Below, piece after piece: positions 1 to 12,689 of a DNA stretch of 64,000 nucleotides. The position numbers and the translations under genes are program-made. Origin of the DNA: Chiridota heheva (lineage: Eukaryota > Echinodermata > Holothuroidea > Apodida > Chiridotidae). The stretch's first letter is position 1. Every line of letters begins with the position of its first letter. The stretch is from NCBI GenBank assembly GCA_020152595.1, contig JAIGNY010000132.1, positions 62,001-126,000 of the forward strand. Reading direction: 5' to 3'. The notes beneath the pieces were generated by a model. That model searched no databases. It saw nothing but the letters and a program-made list of their open reading frames with translations, and had not been told where the DNA came from.

Positions 1-978
1 AGTTTTCTTATATGAAAAAGCTTATATTTGGAGAATTATAAACTTAATTGTTGCATCTGTTTTGGGGAGGTGAGGGCATGAAAAAAAAGTAAAACAAATT
101 ATGTTTATCCTACCTCACCATGCCCACCGCGGTATAAACAATCGTCAAAATGAATTCTAGAAAAAAATAGCAATCTCCTGTTTTGTTTATTCCCTTAAAG
201 TTTCGACATAGTTTTCCCATATTGAAAAGAGTTTAAACCAAATTTTGGGATACATGTAAGGGCAGGAATAAAATGAATAAACGGAAATTAATAAAAAAGT
301 TTATTCTACCTTACTATCCCAAAAATACAAATTAATTCCATATATTGCATATAAATGTGTTAGAGTGTGTCTTTTCTTCTCCTCTCTATGTCAAAGATTT
401 TATAATCCCCTCAACCCTATGTTTTGTTTTTCCAATCTACCTATTCCTAAAGTAATAGTTGGCCCAGAAGAATTTGCATTAAAGGTTAGAAACACACAAG
501 AATCAATGAATCAAACCAGGGTAGCAATGCAAAGAAATCAAGAAAATTCATACGCAACGATGACCTTTGGCCTATCGTTGAAAGTATTCCAGCTTTTAAG
601 AATCTGCTAATGTGCGATGAAAACATTGAAGAAATTCTCATTTTACAACCTATTGTGATAAAAATTACAGATTTATCCATGTCTTTTAACATTTACTTCA
701 AAGAGTAAGAATTATTTCAAACTAATAATTGTATTTACAGACGGATTAAATGTTTGCCTGGGTATTGTTTTTACGACTAGATTACGAATCACAAAATCAG
801 CACGTGTTGACATAAATTAATGAGGTAACAGCCTGCTCATGCTCAAAACTCAGCAATATTCCCACGTCTTTCCCAGTTGCGGAATTCACATGTGGCCGCT
901 ATAGCGTTTTCTACATGTGTGGTTATGGACAATAAACAATCATTTTGGGGTTTCTGAATAAAAACTTCAAACACTTGA
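1..978. other. AT-rich non-coding flank
   Basis: No recognisable gene lies here. The stretch is AT-rich and ends where the 7.75-kb element begins at 979. The plus-strand open stretch at 365-708 is listed separately. Nothing matches the missing C-terminal exons of the aminopeptidase gene further right. Confidence 0.6.
365..708 (+). other. Unassigned open stretch, possibly a decayed exon
   Basis: Two overlapping plus-strand frames are open here. One runs from 365 to 610. The other runs from 490 to 708 and reads like ordinary protein (for example NDDLWPIVESIPAFKNLL) before stopping at 706-708. I do not recognise a family. It could be a decayed transposon fragment or one exon of an unrelated gene; no convincing splice sites were found. 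Chance is also possible at this length. Confidence 0.2.
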
Positions 979-1250
979 ATTTACCCCGCTAAGCGTAGCG
1001 GGGATATTTACGAGAGTTATACTTACCTTCCATGCTATAATTATGCAATCTGGTCACACGACCTGATTCTAACGCACTTCTAACCGAACCTAAAAAACGC
1101 AGTAACCAGCCAAGCCCTGACCTCCATAATACCTCTGTACCACCTCACTCAACATTCCACAGAGGCCTGAACGAGAGGGGAGGCGGGCGGGATGCATGGA
1201 AGGTAAGTATAACTCTCGTAAATATCCCCGCTACGCTTAGCGAGGTAAAT
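979..1250. repeat. Fold-back hairpin at the left end of copy A
   Basis: Positions 979-1035 are repeated inverted at 1194-1250, giving ~57-bp arms around a ~160-bp spacer. Within each arm CCCCGCTA and TAGCGGGG form a smaller stem around AGCG. The block abuts a second terminus at 1247-1310 (TTTACTTCAAGTTATACC), which pairs with the right end at 8680-8728. The left end therefore has two stacked inverted-repeat termini. Confidence 0.8.
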
Positions 1251-3337
1251 TTACTTCAAGTTATACCTTACCTTCCATGCTACAATTATGCAATCAGATT
1301 GCAACCGAGGATAGGAAGGAAGGGAGTTCAGGTGCCGACATTTTTTTTTTTTTTTTTTTAATGGCTGGTACGAAAACTCACACTTAATCGAATCCCGTTT
1401 AAAGGACGAAATTCCTTCTCCTCGGAAGGATGAAAGACCTCAAGAGTGGGAAGAACTAAAACATAGTAAACCATGGCGAGGTACAGTCAAACCGAACAAG
1501 GCACCATTCGTTGACAGTAACGGAGGCAAACCTCGAAAAAAGAACCTGAGCGAAAAGCCCAGAAAAACAAGCCAACCGGAAGAGCGTTTGGACACAATTA
1601 CAGCAAAGTGTCCACAAAAACGCCACAAGCCACACCGGATTCGCCCACGAGACGGAACCGGCGAGTAAACTACAATTGGGAGAACGGCGTGTACCAACGA
1701 AAAACGAATTGAAGAAATCCCGGACAAGGGAAAAATTCGTTAGCACATAACCGCGTAAGAGCTAAAGTTAGCGGGGGAACACGAACGTCGAAAAGTGAGT
1801 CAGACCAAAAACAAGAGAAAAACCGCAAAAAGCGTTTTCTCGACAGCGGCACAAGAGATCCCGTGAAAAGAGGTTATGGACCGAACCCGAGTGCATACCG
1901 CGGCCGTTCTATGAACAATTCAGACTATTTTAAAAGAAAGCCACTGGACGATCTATCGGAGGAAAATGTCACATGACACACTACGAAGAGATCTCCGCGT
2001 AACTTACCAGTGGTCGCGAGTCAAAGACCGTAGACCCCACTGGAAAAGCCCCCGGTGGATAGCTGCAAGTTATCCCAGAGCTCATGACGGAACCAAGCTT
2101 GAGAGAGGGCCCACCTCCACAACGGGGAGGGGGGTGAACAACCCCTCAGAAAAGCCATGCTACGCCGAGGAAAGGCGGCCGAGGCCACACCATCAAACGG
2201 CGCCCGGGACTGAAAAGCAGTCCACGGAGCCCGGAAAGAGACAAAAATCGTCCCTGACCCGAGGCTCGTACGTGAAGCCTGCAAGGTCTTGAGCAGCCAA
2301 AGTTCGTCCTGCGCCGAGACGAGAGGAACGAATCCAGAACACGTGGAGTCCGTACCTCTCTGTCCGAAAAGGAGACCACAACTGTGGCGCAAAACTGAAA
2401 AGCCTCGCTCAGCACAAGCGGTAAAAAGGTGAACGAAAAACCCCTGGCATTCTGCCTGTCGAAAAAGGTCAAGTACCCGTCCAAGTTTCCGACAGAAGGG
2501 GTCGCAAGAAAAGTGCCCTGACCTTGATCAAGAAGCCTCCTTTGGCACCAATGGTGATATCTGACGGGTGAAAACTTCGTTCCTTACACCAGGTGGGAGC
2601 ACCCGCACCACCACCAAAGGGGGTGACCACCGACTGAACGTGTAAAGCGGAAGGACTGAACGACACCATCCGCAGTCCTGAAAAAACTGCCGACCCTGAG
2701 CAAAGGTTGTTGAAACTGACTGACCAAAAATCAAAGGCTAGCGAAACAAAAGGCAGGCCGTTAATATAAAACATATACAAGAAGGGCTGCCAACCGTGTA
2801 AGGCTATGTAGCTGTGAGACGGCATGGGTCGTAAGACCGCGGAGCCGTACAACATAGTCGACGGCACCCAAGCGGGGTCCAAAAACTGTAGCAGTTGCGG
2901 GACCGCGTAGCTCCAGGCCACGCCTATCAACAGCGAAACTTGTCCAAGAAGTTGACTGGAGAAAGTGTTAACGTACTACGTATAGTAACAACCTTGAAAC
3001 CGCGGAGCCTACGGCTACGGGCGCGGAGAAAACGAATACCGTATGTCTGTACGGGCAGTTAAGTAACAGGCCACAAAACCGCAAGGAAGCAGCTGTAAGG
3101 TGTTAAAGTATGAAATGAACCATACATGCCGTTGTTGGTAATAGCTACCCCAAACGTAAGGTTGTCTATCAAAAGGCCACCTATGGTCAAAAAAAATATC
3201 CTTCATGGAGGTAATATTGACAAGTAGGGGGTAACGTACTACGTCAACCGTATGAGTCATAAACCCCAGCACTGGGGTAGAAATCACGAAAGAGGTGACG
3301 TCCTACACGGACCGTTAATTCCGTTAAACACCCTGCA

Positions 3338-4020
3338 CCACGGAGCTGAAAAGCGCGTGGCTACTGGGGGGACTTACGCCGTACAAAGTATGCAACCCCG
3401 TTAAGTATTATAGATCCGTTATGGGTCTACAAAGGCGTCAGCATAAAAAGTAAAAACCACGAGTCCTCCGCCAACTATGTCTCTGTGCACCACGGAGCAA
3501 AAAGCTCGTGGCTACGCGAGGGGGACAACTGGTACTGGTATGTGTCCCGAACGTAGTAGCTATCAGTACAAAAGGACCGTCGAGGTCCACGATAAGCGTG
3601 AACGTGCTACACCTGTAACGTGAGTCGTTATCTCATTATACCTCTATTCACCACGGGCCACCGGTAAGTGGCTACGCCGAGGGAAGATGTACGCAGTACG
3701 CGTTCCCGTTGAGAATAGTTAAAATATATATACTGAGGCCGTAAGGAATACGGAGGAGTTCACGTGCCACGCAAGCTATACGAGTCGTAAACTGAGTTTG
3801 TTTCATCACGGAGCTCGAAACCGTAGCTGCGTGGGGAAGAGGGGACTACCGTCGTACTCAGTACGTGTCCCGTAAGAGAAACGGCCGCGGAACTCAGTAG
3901 TTCATGGCTACTGGTCCTCTACCACACAGCCACGCTGCTGGTATAGGCCGTTAACTCCGTTTGTATAAAATCACTACGGAGCCACGAGCCGGGCGGCCAC
4001 GCGTGGGGACTGCCGTCGAG
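3338..4020. repeat. Tandem repeat of about 155 bp (copy A)
   Basis: Diverged units start with CACCACGGAGC-like sequence near 3338, 3488, 3650, 3805 and 3970, a spacing of 150-165 bp. Each contains a GTGGCTACG-like motif and most contain a GTACTCAGTACGTGTCCC-like motif. The same unit and period occur in copy B at 25640-26320, so the array existed before the two copies separated. Confidence 0.65.
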
Positions 4021-4779
4021 CGCTAAAAACGCCCCAGCAAGAAAAACGACCGCGGAACACTGCAACACGCGCTAACGGTCGCAATATCCCGGTTCCGTTA
4101 CCGGGTTTATCGTAGGTTGCACGTAAAACCGGCGTTAATATCTGTAGAATGTGAGCCGAAGGTCTCGTTCGACGCAAGAATCACATTCAGAGTAGTTTGA
4201 ACGGTCGTGGAAACTCACGTAACACGGAGGGAATAGCTCTTGTGATGGTATGCCTCCCGTAAAGAAGGAAATCTTATCACCCGAGCGGTAGGCCTCGAAA
4301 ACCCGAGCAAGCGCTAACACGCGACGCATCCTGGGAGCATGACGTACCGACAAACGGGGACTCGTCCTCGTTTCCATGAAAGTGGTGAAAAACTATGCGG
4401 AACCGTGACGTTCAACGCGAAAATCTCACCAAGTCAGCTCACACGGACGTGGAGATCTCCGAAACTATCGGGTGTGACGACGTTGTACATTACCTTGCTG
4501 TAGAACTAAGCAGCACCACGGACCCAAACGCGTCATCCCATGCCCCGGACGGAGCCGCAAGTTGTGTTACGGACCCTTACGGGCCGTGAAAACAAGCCGT
4601 GGGGGCCATATGGAACCGACACGGAGCCGCACGGACCCTAATGGACCGTGCAAGTAATCCAATGGCTCTACAACTAGCCGTAAAAAGGGTGCTAACTCAC
4701 GTAAGACCCGAGGGCGCCGCCTCTTGTGGGCCTACCGGTCCCATCGCGGAACCGAGGACCACAGCGGTGTACACGGGTT

Positions 4780-6740
4780 TGAACATGTCGATAACACCAA
4801 AGCGCAACCTAAGAAGCGTTTACATGCGACGATCGCAGGACAGTCAAGGCGCGAACGCACCGACACTAGGGACCTGCCCCGCCGTGTCGATGATATAGGC
4901 GCAAAACATCGCGGAACTGTGACGTTCAACGCGGAAAATCCTACAGAGGCAGTTCACACGGCCGTGGAACAGCGTAGCTATGACCAAGTACCTTCCTAGC
5001 TAGCAAACTCAACTTCGGGGTTCATCGTACAGTGTACATTATCCCGTTGCAAAAACTCTGAAGTCGTACAGGCCCGTACGGTCTAGAGAAGCGTTTGCAC
5101 GCTATGCATAGCGGGACCTCTGAGGTGCGTAACGTACCGACGCTCGGAGGCCTGTCCTCTGTGCCTATGATACTGGTGAAAGTAATTGCGGAAATGTAAC
5201 GTTCAACACGGATAATCGTATTAATGGTGTTCACATGATCATGGAACTGCGTAGCTTATGGCTACGGAACCATGAATAGAATAACTCTCACGGCGCTATA
5301 CTTCTTGTGAAGATTATCACTTGTCACCTGGCCACATAGCTCCTAGCTAGCGGGTGCATATCCGGGGTAAATCGACGTGTACGATATCCCGTTACAAAAC
5401 ACGGAGCCGACGCATCCGAACACCGGAGCCGCACGCTCTCGGTCGCACCTTGAAAAATACCGGTCGCGGTGGAGTCTGTGCTCCGACTACGCCGCTTGAA
5501 TCCAATCGCTGCAAAGAGTACCAAGAATGGACTCGCAGCATAATCTGCACGCATAACGCGTGAGATGGATGTGACCTGAGCGTAAATCAAAGAAGCGTTA
5601 GCACGCTACGCCGGGACATCATGAGTGTGTAGAGCATCGACACCCAAAGACCTGTCCTCCATGTCCATGATACTGGTGAAAATAATTACGGAACGGTAAT
5701 GTTCAACGCAGACAATCTTAATTGCGTTTGCACTAGTCGTGGAACTGCGTAGCTAATGGCTACGGGACCAAGAAGAAAATAGCTGTCGTGATGCTATACT
5801 TCTTGTAAAGAAAGTCATCTGTCACCTGACCACGTAGCGTAGTAGCTAGTGGGCGTATAAGCGGGTGAACCCTACAGTGTACGTTATCCCATTAAAGATA
5901 AGTTCCGCTCACTGGAGCCGTCCAATGGAAGCGAAAGGACCCGTAAACGCGGACTGTGGAATCGTATGGAACCATACGGACCCGTAAACATGGGCCGCGG
6001 AACCGTCCAATGGAACCGTACGGACCCGTAAAACACTGACCGTGGAACCGTACGGACCCGTAAATATGGGCCGTGGAACCGTATAACTGTCGTAGCCGTT
6101 GGCTACGGGACCAAGAAGAAAAATAGCTGTCTCAATGCTATACTTCTGGATTAACCGTGACGGTGTATGTCTTTCAGAGGCGCTCCGCTGAGAGTGGGCG
6201 CGCCCCGCCTCCTGGCTTTGGACCTGGGTGGCGGTGGCGGCGGGAGACGAAGAGGGCCTATCAGACCGTCGCTTCTCCACTTTCTCCGCCGCTCTTTGAA
6301 AGTACCGTCGCGGTGGAGTCTGTGCTCCGACCACGCCGCTAGATCCCAATCGCTGCAAAGAGTACAGGGATTTGACTCGCAGCATAATCTGCACGCGTAA
6401 CACGTGAGATGGATGTCACCGGGCGTAATTTAAAGAAGCGTTTGCACGCCACGCATCACGGGACATCCTGGGTGTGTAAAAACATCGACACTCGGGACCT
6501 GTCCTTCATGTCCATGATACTGGTGAAAATAAATACAGAACTTGTAACGTTCAACGAGACAGTCTTAATTGCGTTCACACGAGCCGTGGAACTGCATAGC
6601 TAATGGCTACGGGACCAAGAAGAAAAATAGCTGTCAATGCTATACTTCTTGTCAAGAATGTCACCTGTCACCTGACCACGTAGCTTGTAGCTAGTGGGCG
6701 TATAACCGATTAAATCGCACAATGTCGTTAACCCGTTAAA
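4780..6740. repeat. Higher-order repeats inside copy A
   Basis: A block containing AGAAGCGTTTGCACGC, CCTGTCCTC and GATACTGGTGAAA recurs near 4810, 5090, 5590 and 6430. The stretch from GCAGCATAATCTGCACGC onward recurs at about 5535 and 6380. A block near TAGCTAGTGGGCGTATA recurs around 4990, 5345, 5840 and 6690. Related blocks are at 27185-27540 in copy B. No protein is conserved across the units. Confidence 0.6.
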
Positions 6741-7275
6741 TACGGACCCGTGTAAACACAAGCCGCGGAACCGCCCAATGGAACCGTCGCCCCGTAACAA
6801 TGGAACCGCCCAATGGAACCATCCGCCCGTAACAACGGGCCGCGGAACCGTATGGGTCAGCCCCAACGGGGCGGAACCGCCCAACCATCCGCCTCGCGGA
6901 ACCGTCAATGGAACGGGCCACGGAACCGTCCAATGGAAACCGTCCGCCCGTAACAACGGGCCGCGGAACCGTATGGAACCATCCAATGGAACTGTCCGCC
7001 CGTAATAACGGGCCGCGTAACAATGGGCCGCGGAACCATGGATCACGGAACCGCCCAATGGAACGTCCGCCCGTAACAACGGGCCGCGGAACCGTATGGA
7101 CCCGGAACCGTCAATGGAACCGATCCCCCGTATGGAACCGCCCCCCGAACCGCACAATGCCCGCAAATAGGGCTGCGGAACCGTCAGGGATGGTCCAAAG
7201 GAACCGTATGGAACCGTGTTTATGGAACCGGCCCCCGGAACCGCACTATGCCCGCAAATAGAGCAGCGGAACCGT
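5900..7275. repeat. Short-motif array of GGAACCGTA and GGACCCGTA words
   Basis: The region is built from GGAACCG, CCAATGGAACC, GGACCCGTA and CCCGTAACAACGGG words, most densely at 6770-7275. Many words are near-palindromic. A decayed form of the same array is at 26440-27760 in copy B, where CG is often replaced by CA or TG. Long open frames on both strands here are a by-product of the repeats. Confidence 0.65.
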
Positions 7276-8569
7276 CCAACGGAACCTTTTCGACCCGTCA
7301 GTAGGATCTTACTACAACTTAGGCGACGCGTGTAGCGCCCCTAAGAGGTTATCTCTCTCTCTCTTACCGTTACCGCTCTAGGCGCAACGCCTCTAAGAGC
7401 GTAACCTTCTCAGTAAATTTCTTTTATATCTGAAAAGAGAAGAACATATATCCATGCGTACATACACAAATACGGCAAAGTAAGTATGATCTTACGGACA
7501 CGCTAAAGAGAGACGAGGCATAGCAGTCTAAACAGAACATCAAAACTTTCTTAAACAGAAAAACTTTTCACTGAAAAACTTTCTTAAGAGAAGAACGTAT
7601 GTCCATGCGTACAAACATAAATACGGCAAAGTAACTATGATCTTACGGACACGCTAAAGAGAGATGAGGCATAGCAATCTAAACAGAACAACAACACTTG
7701 CTTCAACAGAAAAAATTTTAAACGAAAAAATTCTCTATCTGAAAAACTTTAGAAACCCGAGAAAACGCATCCAACGTAATGACTTTATAAGCGCCGGGGT
7801 AGCGTGGGAAACACCAAGCACTGTGTACTTGAGGTCTGTAAAGATAAAAAGGAAAGATCATTTTCCCTGTAAATAGGACGTCGGAGAGACCCACCCACGG
7901 TCTCTCCAACACCCCAATTTCAATCCTGAAAATTGAATATTTTTTCTCAAATCTGTGTAATAAAAATAAAAATATTCATATGCTGTTAACGTGAAAACGA
8001 AAATAAGCTCGCTTGTAACAACTGTAGCTCCCTAGAGTTGTTACAGGGCGACCCCACGAACACCCAATGGTGACTACGACCCAATGCGCATGCGCCAAAA
8101 TCGAAAAGGAAAATTGGCCTACGAGAAGGTGTACTGAAATATCCTAACGTGCTAAACACTATACATAGTATAACGCTAGGGTCACCTCGAGGCGGGTGGG
8201 GCTAAGGGAGAAAAAGACTAATTCCCGGGGCGAGAGGTCCCCTAGACAGGCACAACTGGTGCTCTAGGACCTAAAACACCCACCACGAGAGTAGGACGCT
8301 CGAACTAGCCACTCGCTTTGTATGCAATGGAGACAAAAACCCGCTATCCTAAGTGTAGGCTACACGGGTAAAGTCGTGTAGGTCGGCCGAAGAAATCTTG
8401 GACCCATGGCTACCTCACCCTTATCTCGGAAGACTTGAAAAGGCGAGCCAGATGAGAACGGGCAGCGTAAAAACCCTCCAGGTAGAAGCTGCCGAAGAGA
8501 AAAGTGTTAGAAAGGTTAATTATTAATAAAATAAAAATGACCAGTTTTCAGCGATGTTAGTGACAACAA

Positions 8570-8728
8570 CGCGCTGAAAAAGAGTGAGGTGGTACAGAGG
8601 TATTATGGAGGTCAGGGCTTGGCTGGTTACTGCGTTTTTTAGGTTCGGTTAGAGGTGCGTTAGAATCAGGTCGTGTGACCAGATTGCATAATTATAGCAT
8701 GGAAGGTAAGGTATAACTTGAAGTAAAT
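8570..8728. repeat. Right inverted terminus of copy A
   Basis: Read on the minus strand, this segment matches the left hairpin block from CTTACCTTCCATGC to CCACCTCACTC almost base for base. Its outer end, reading ATTTACTTCAAGTTATACC inward, matches the second left terminus at about 1247. The same arrangement is at the right end of copy B (28980-29137). Confidence 0.75.
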
Positions 8729-11700
8729 ATTTATTGCTACATAACAGCCCCATCAGTGCTGATTCTGGTGAAAATAAAATGGCTAAATCATTCAAAAAGC
8801 TATTTCAAGTGCACTAAATTATACGGTGCAGCATATTAGACCATATCACTGCTCTAAACGCAGTTTGGCAGTGACCCAGATTTTTCTCGCAGCAGTAGCG
8901 ACATTAAAGAGGAAATTACGTAATTCCGCTTTCTATCCTTGTATCAAATTACAGTTGTTTTGTTTTCAATGTGGGAACGAATAATCGGGTTAGACCAAAG
9001 GATCAATTATCGTTACATTATCGTTACATGAATATGATGAATGTTGAATATAATACAAACAGAAAAACGGGAAGAACCAATTTGAATTTCATATTAAAGT
9101 GGTCATGCTAGTTACGCAAAACTTAATTGTGCGTTCATATCAAGGTTTTAATCATTTTATTTAGGTCCTATCATCATTGATGACTTGCAATCAGCAGAGG
9201 CGGCAGAGCTGGGAAGGGGGTGTGCGGGCTTTAGCCCAATAATTTTAGGTGAACGTATAATGTTACTTGACCTAATGCCCCCGCCCCCCGCAATATTGTT
9301 ATCACGTCACTTTACCTCATTAATTCCCCAAATTATTTTAACGTTCTGCCGCCCCTGATCAGACAAATTAATTATGAAATAAGCATGGAGTGGATGAGAT
9401 GCAGAATCACATGTTCATACAATGAATCTTGGGTCCGTAAATTCACATCTTTAACGTGAAGGAGCATGCATGACTTCTTATCCAAACTTAGAGGCATAAG
9501 ATGCGAATTGAAACTGAAACAATTGTTTCCCTGCCCCCAATTGTGTACGCATTTTTTATTTATTTTGTATTCTATAGGCCTATACTTAAAAAGTGGGGTA
9601 ACATGTAGCCTAAGAATTACGGAACTATACTTTTTCCGTAGCGAAATTAAAACTGTACACAAATTAGAACTCATATGCAGCGAAAAAACAAAAAAAACAT
9701 GAAAACGTCATAGCCTAACATTCTTTTAATAATATGTATGTGATCTCTAATGTTCGTAATTTTGTTTTTAAATTGTATTGTTCCAGAATATTCTGCAATC
9801 AAACCGACCTTTGCTCTCCGATAACGTCGGTAATCGACCGTTACATGGGGGAAACTTCCATTAACTCCTACATTAAAATTTACACAAAACGGCTTACAAG
9901 TTTTGTTAGAAGCATATTTTTTCAACTGTCACTATTCTTAAATAAAAAGAGGTAGTATGGTGCATTTACCCGGCCTTAAGTTAACGTTTACCAAGGAACA
10001 TAAAATCAGGTGCGTCCTCCCCCTCCCATCCCCTCCCCCATTTTTTAATTTAAAAAAAAAAAGTATTAAAACAGCCAAATATGGGTAAAGCTTACTGCGT
10101 AAAAAAGTTCGGATATGTCCTTTTCAAGATCCATTAAAATCTAATAGATTTTCTCTCTCGTTTCTTTTTAGTGAGATAAGTATACTTTAAACTTGTATTA
10201 TCTATTTGATTTCTTTACTGTTAAGCATGCAAGAGTAGTTTTTTTAATTTTCTTTTGCTTTATATTTATTTTAATGAGCTTCATTTTTTGTTCTGCACGA
10301 TTTAAAAAAAAACTAATTGTTCCTCGCATTTCATATACTGTCATGTCTGGCAAAGGAATGAAAAAGATATTTTTTCTCTTCAAGTTGTTTACTTATATAA
10401 AAGAAAGAGGCGTATCCTTGCTTGTATTACCCTGGGATTACTATTATTAAACATCCTACCTTCCGTGTTTCTTCCCCTATTATGGGGAAATTATTAAGAG
10501 GAAATACTCCTATAATGAATGGGGGTATCCTCCTCTCCCTCTCCACCCTAATTAAGATTTTTCTTTGTCTCTTGTTGAATAAATAAAATTTGTTCTCCAC
10601 ACGACCGTGACATTTACACTTACTATTGATCCCATCCAACACTTTTAGTTTATTTGCCTACTGGGGACAAGAAGTACCAATGATAAAAATTAAAAAAATT
10701 TGGACAATTTTTACCATCCCTCCCCGTAGCCACAACTTTTACCATCCCTCCCTGTAGCCACAACTGCTCCTGCCTAATCTCCCTCCAATCAATGAAAAAT
10801 CGCATCATACCTTTAACTCTCCCCCATTGCTTCACATGAAACTAGATCCGGCATGGACCCTGGGTACTCAGTTTATTGCACAATACATGACAAGCTTCTT
10901 TGAATAACTTGTATGGACAATACTACTGAATGTATTAGGGACGTAATACTTATGCTTCATAAAGTACACATTGAACTGAGTTTTTTACCTCTTAATAATC
11001 TACTGACAACTATTTTAAAAGAAAAAGAACCCAAAATGTTGTACTTTTAAGACAGGAATTTGAGATATACTTACGAGTTTTCCACTTTCAACTCCCATGG
11101 TACAGTGGAACTTTCTTCTTAGCGACTAGAAGTATAACTTGTGTGGCCTCGTGCATACCAGGTAGGAGGTTGTAAATAAATTATGTCCACATGGATGGTT
11201 GGAAATTACGGAGATATTTTGTTAAGTTCAAGAAGAAAAACAGTGGTAATTTCTTCATCAATTATGGTGGACAGTTCCAAAAAGTCAAATGAAACAATTA
11301 GGGGAATAATTTCAAAAAGAAATTCCTTAATATTTCATGTTTCTTTCTTTGAAGTCACCAACAAATTTGGCACCATGATTTCTATGTTTTCGTTCCTCAT
11401 TAAACAGAAGCGTTTTGACAAAGAAAGTACATGAAATATATGATTTTCTGATCGGAATAATTAATTCATTTAAGAACTATTTATGTAAGAATAAAAACAC
11501 CAGACAAACATCAATATTTAAGATACGATCGTGACTGCTTTATTTCTTCATCTTAATAGTACATGTTAACTTGACTTTCACACGCCCCGCACATTCGAGA
11601 AGCAGGAAGTGCATGTTTGCATTACTTAGTGAATATAAGGGTAGCATCTTTCACGCGACAGATTATCGTGGGTTGCTATGGAAGGTCTATTGTTTAGATC

Positions 11701-12630
11701 CTGGCAGAGGTCTCGCGATAAGCACGCAGTATACTCACGTTAAAAGGGCGTCCGCTTACGACAACGGGCCTTAGCGAATATCTCTTAAAGCAGAAACAAG
11801 ATTAACCAAAGTTTAGTTCCATTTTAGTTTTCATTATTTGAATATAATTATGTCAACAGTTATCAACAAGATAACCTACAGTTCGTTTTGTGTTTATTTA
11901 CCATATATTGCATTAACTGATCGGTACCACACATGGGCTGGCTAATAACCATATTGGGAAATTGAACCTTGTGACACCTACCATGTGGCCTTGGATTTCA
12001 AAGTGACTGTCATCCCTTTCCATAATTACTACAACTTTATGATTTCTAATTTATGATTTGGTTGCAAAAATGTCAATCAAAGTCTTTCCCCAAAGTCGAG
12101 TTAATGGGGTGTTTAACGTCATCCTCTTATTGTGAAGCCACGCCCACTTGACACTTTTTAGACAAGTAGTGATTATGTTCTGGAATAGCTGCCTCAAATT
12201 CTGCGGTCCGCAAATTTCAGTCTGTCTCAGATAGCATTAAAAACTGAGATGTGATGGATTTGTTATTGTTTTCTACTTCAAATAATATCATCTTTGATTA
12301 TATCTTTTGCTTCTTTATTGGCAAATTTGTCAAAAAGGAAGGCATATTGATTTTTATAGGCACAAAACATAGGCCAAAACTTGCCGTGCTTCTGACTATT
12401 TGGCCATTTTTGAGATTTAAGTTATTTTTATTATAAGTTTACAAGATTTCTAACGTATTGATACCAAGTGGAGTTTGTATGGACAACATTAAGAGGGGTT
12501 AATCTGATCGAATGAGAGCAACTCATACTCAATTTTTCTTTCTCTGTTTTTCATCTTTTCTAGCGCGTGTAGTGTGGGCCTTGTGTTCATCGACAAGATT
12601 GGACAGAATTCATATTCTATATGGTGACTC
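8729..12630. other. Non-coding stretch without recognisable genes
   Basis: This is AT-rich sequence with homopolymer tracts and short chance frames. I searched both strands for the missing C-terminal exons of the aminopeptidase and found none. A plus-strand open stretch at 11571-11774 is more GC-rich than its surroundings but matches nothing I know. The only repeat seen is the 28-bp duplication at 10709-10764. Confidence 0.5.
10709..10764. repeat. Two-unit tandem duplication of 28 bp
   Basis: Two adjacent 28-bp units (10709-10736 and 10737-10764) starting TTTTACCATCCCTCCC differ at one position. Local duplication only. Confidence 0.8.
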
Positions 12631-12689
12631 ATTGATTGATGAGGGCTTAACGGCACCACGACAGCGAGGGTCAAATTGTACCTGAGAGA

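Larger units (their letters stand above)
979..8728. mobile_element. Large non-coding element, copy A (7.75 kb)
   Basis: The element is bounded by ATTTAC (979-984) and GTAAAT (8723-8728). The last ~150 bp are an inverted copy of sequence near the left end (1017-1150 against 8580-8710), so it ends in long subterminal inverted repeats. A second copy sits at 24250-29137 with the same order of parts: left hairpin, unique segment, ~155-bp tandem repeats, longer repeats, right inverted end. No open reading frame resembles a transposase, polymerase or capsid protein, so it looks non-autonomous. This copy is rich in CpG. Copy B carries TG or CA at many of the same sites, which suggests copy A is younger or less methylated. 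Family unknown; the target duplication is short (TA or AT) and ambiguous. Confidence 0.75.

Noticed and set aside
6600-7261. Long frames such as 6600-7166 minus in the large element
   Set aside because: Read from short-motif repeats, open on both strands, and not conserved in copy B.
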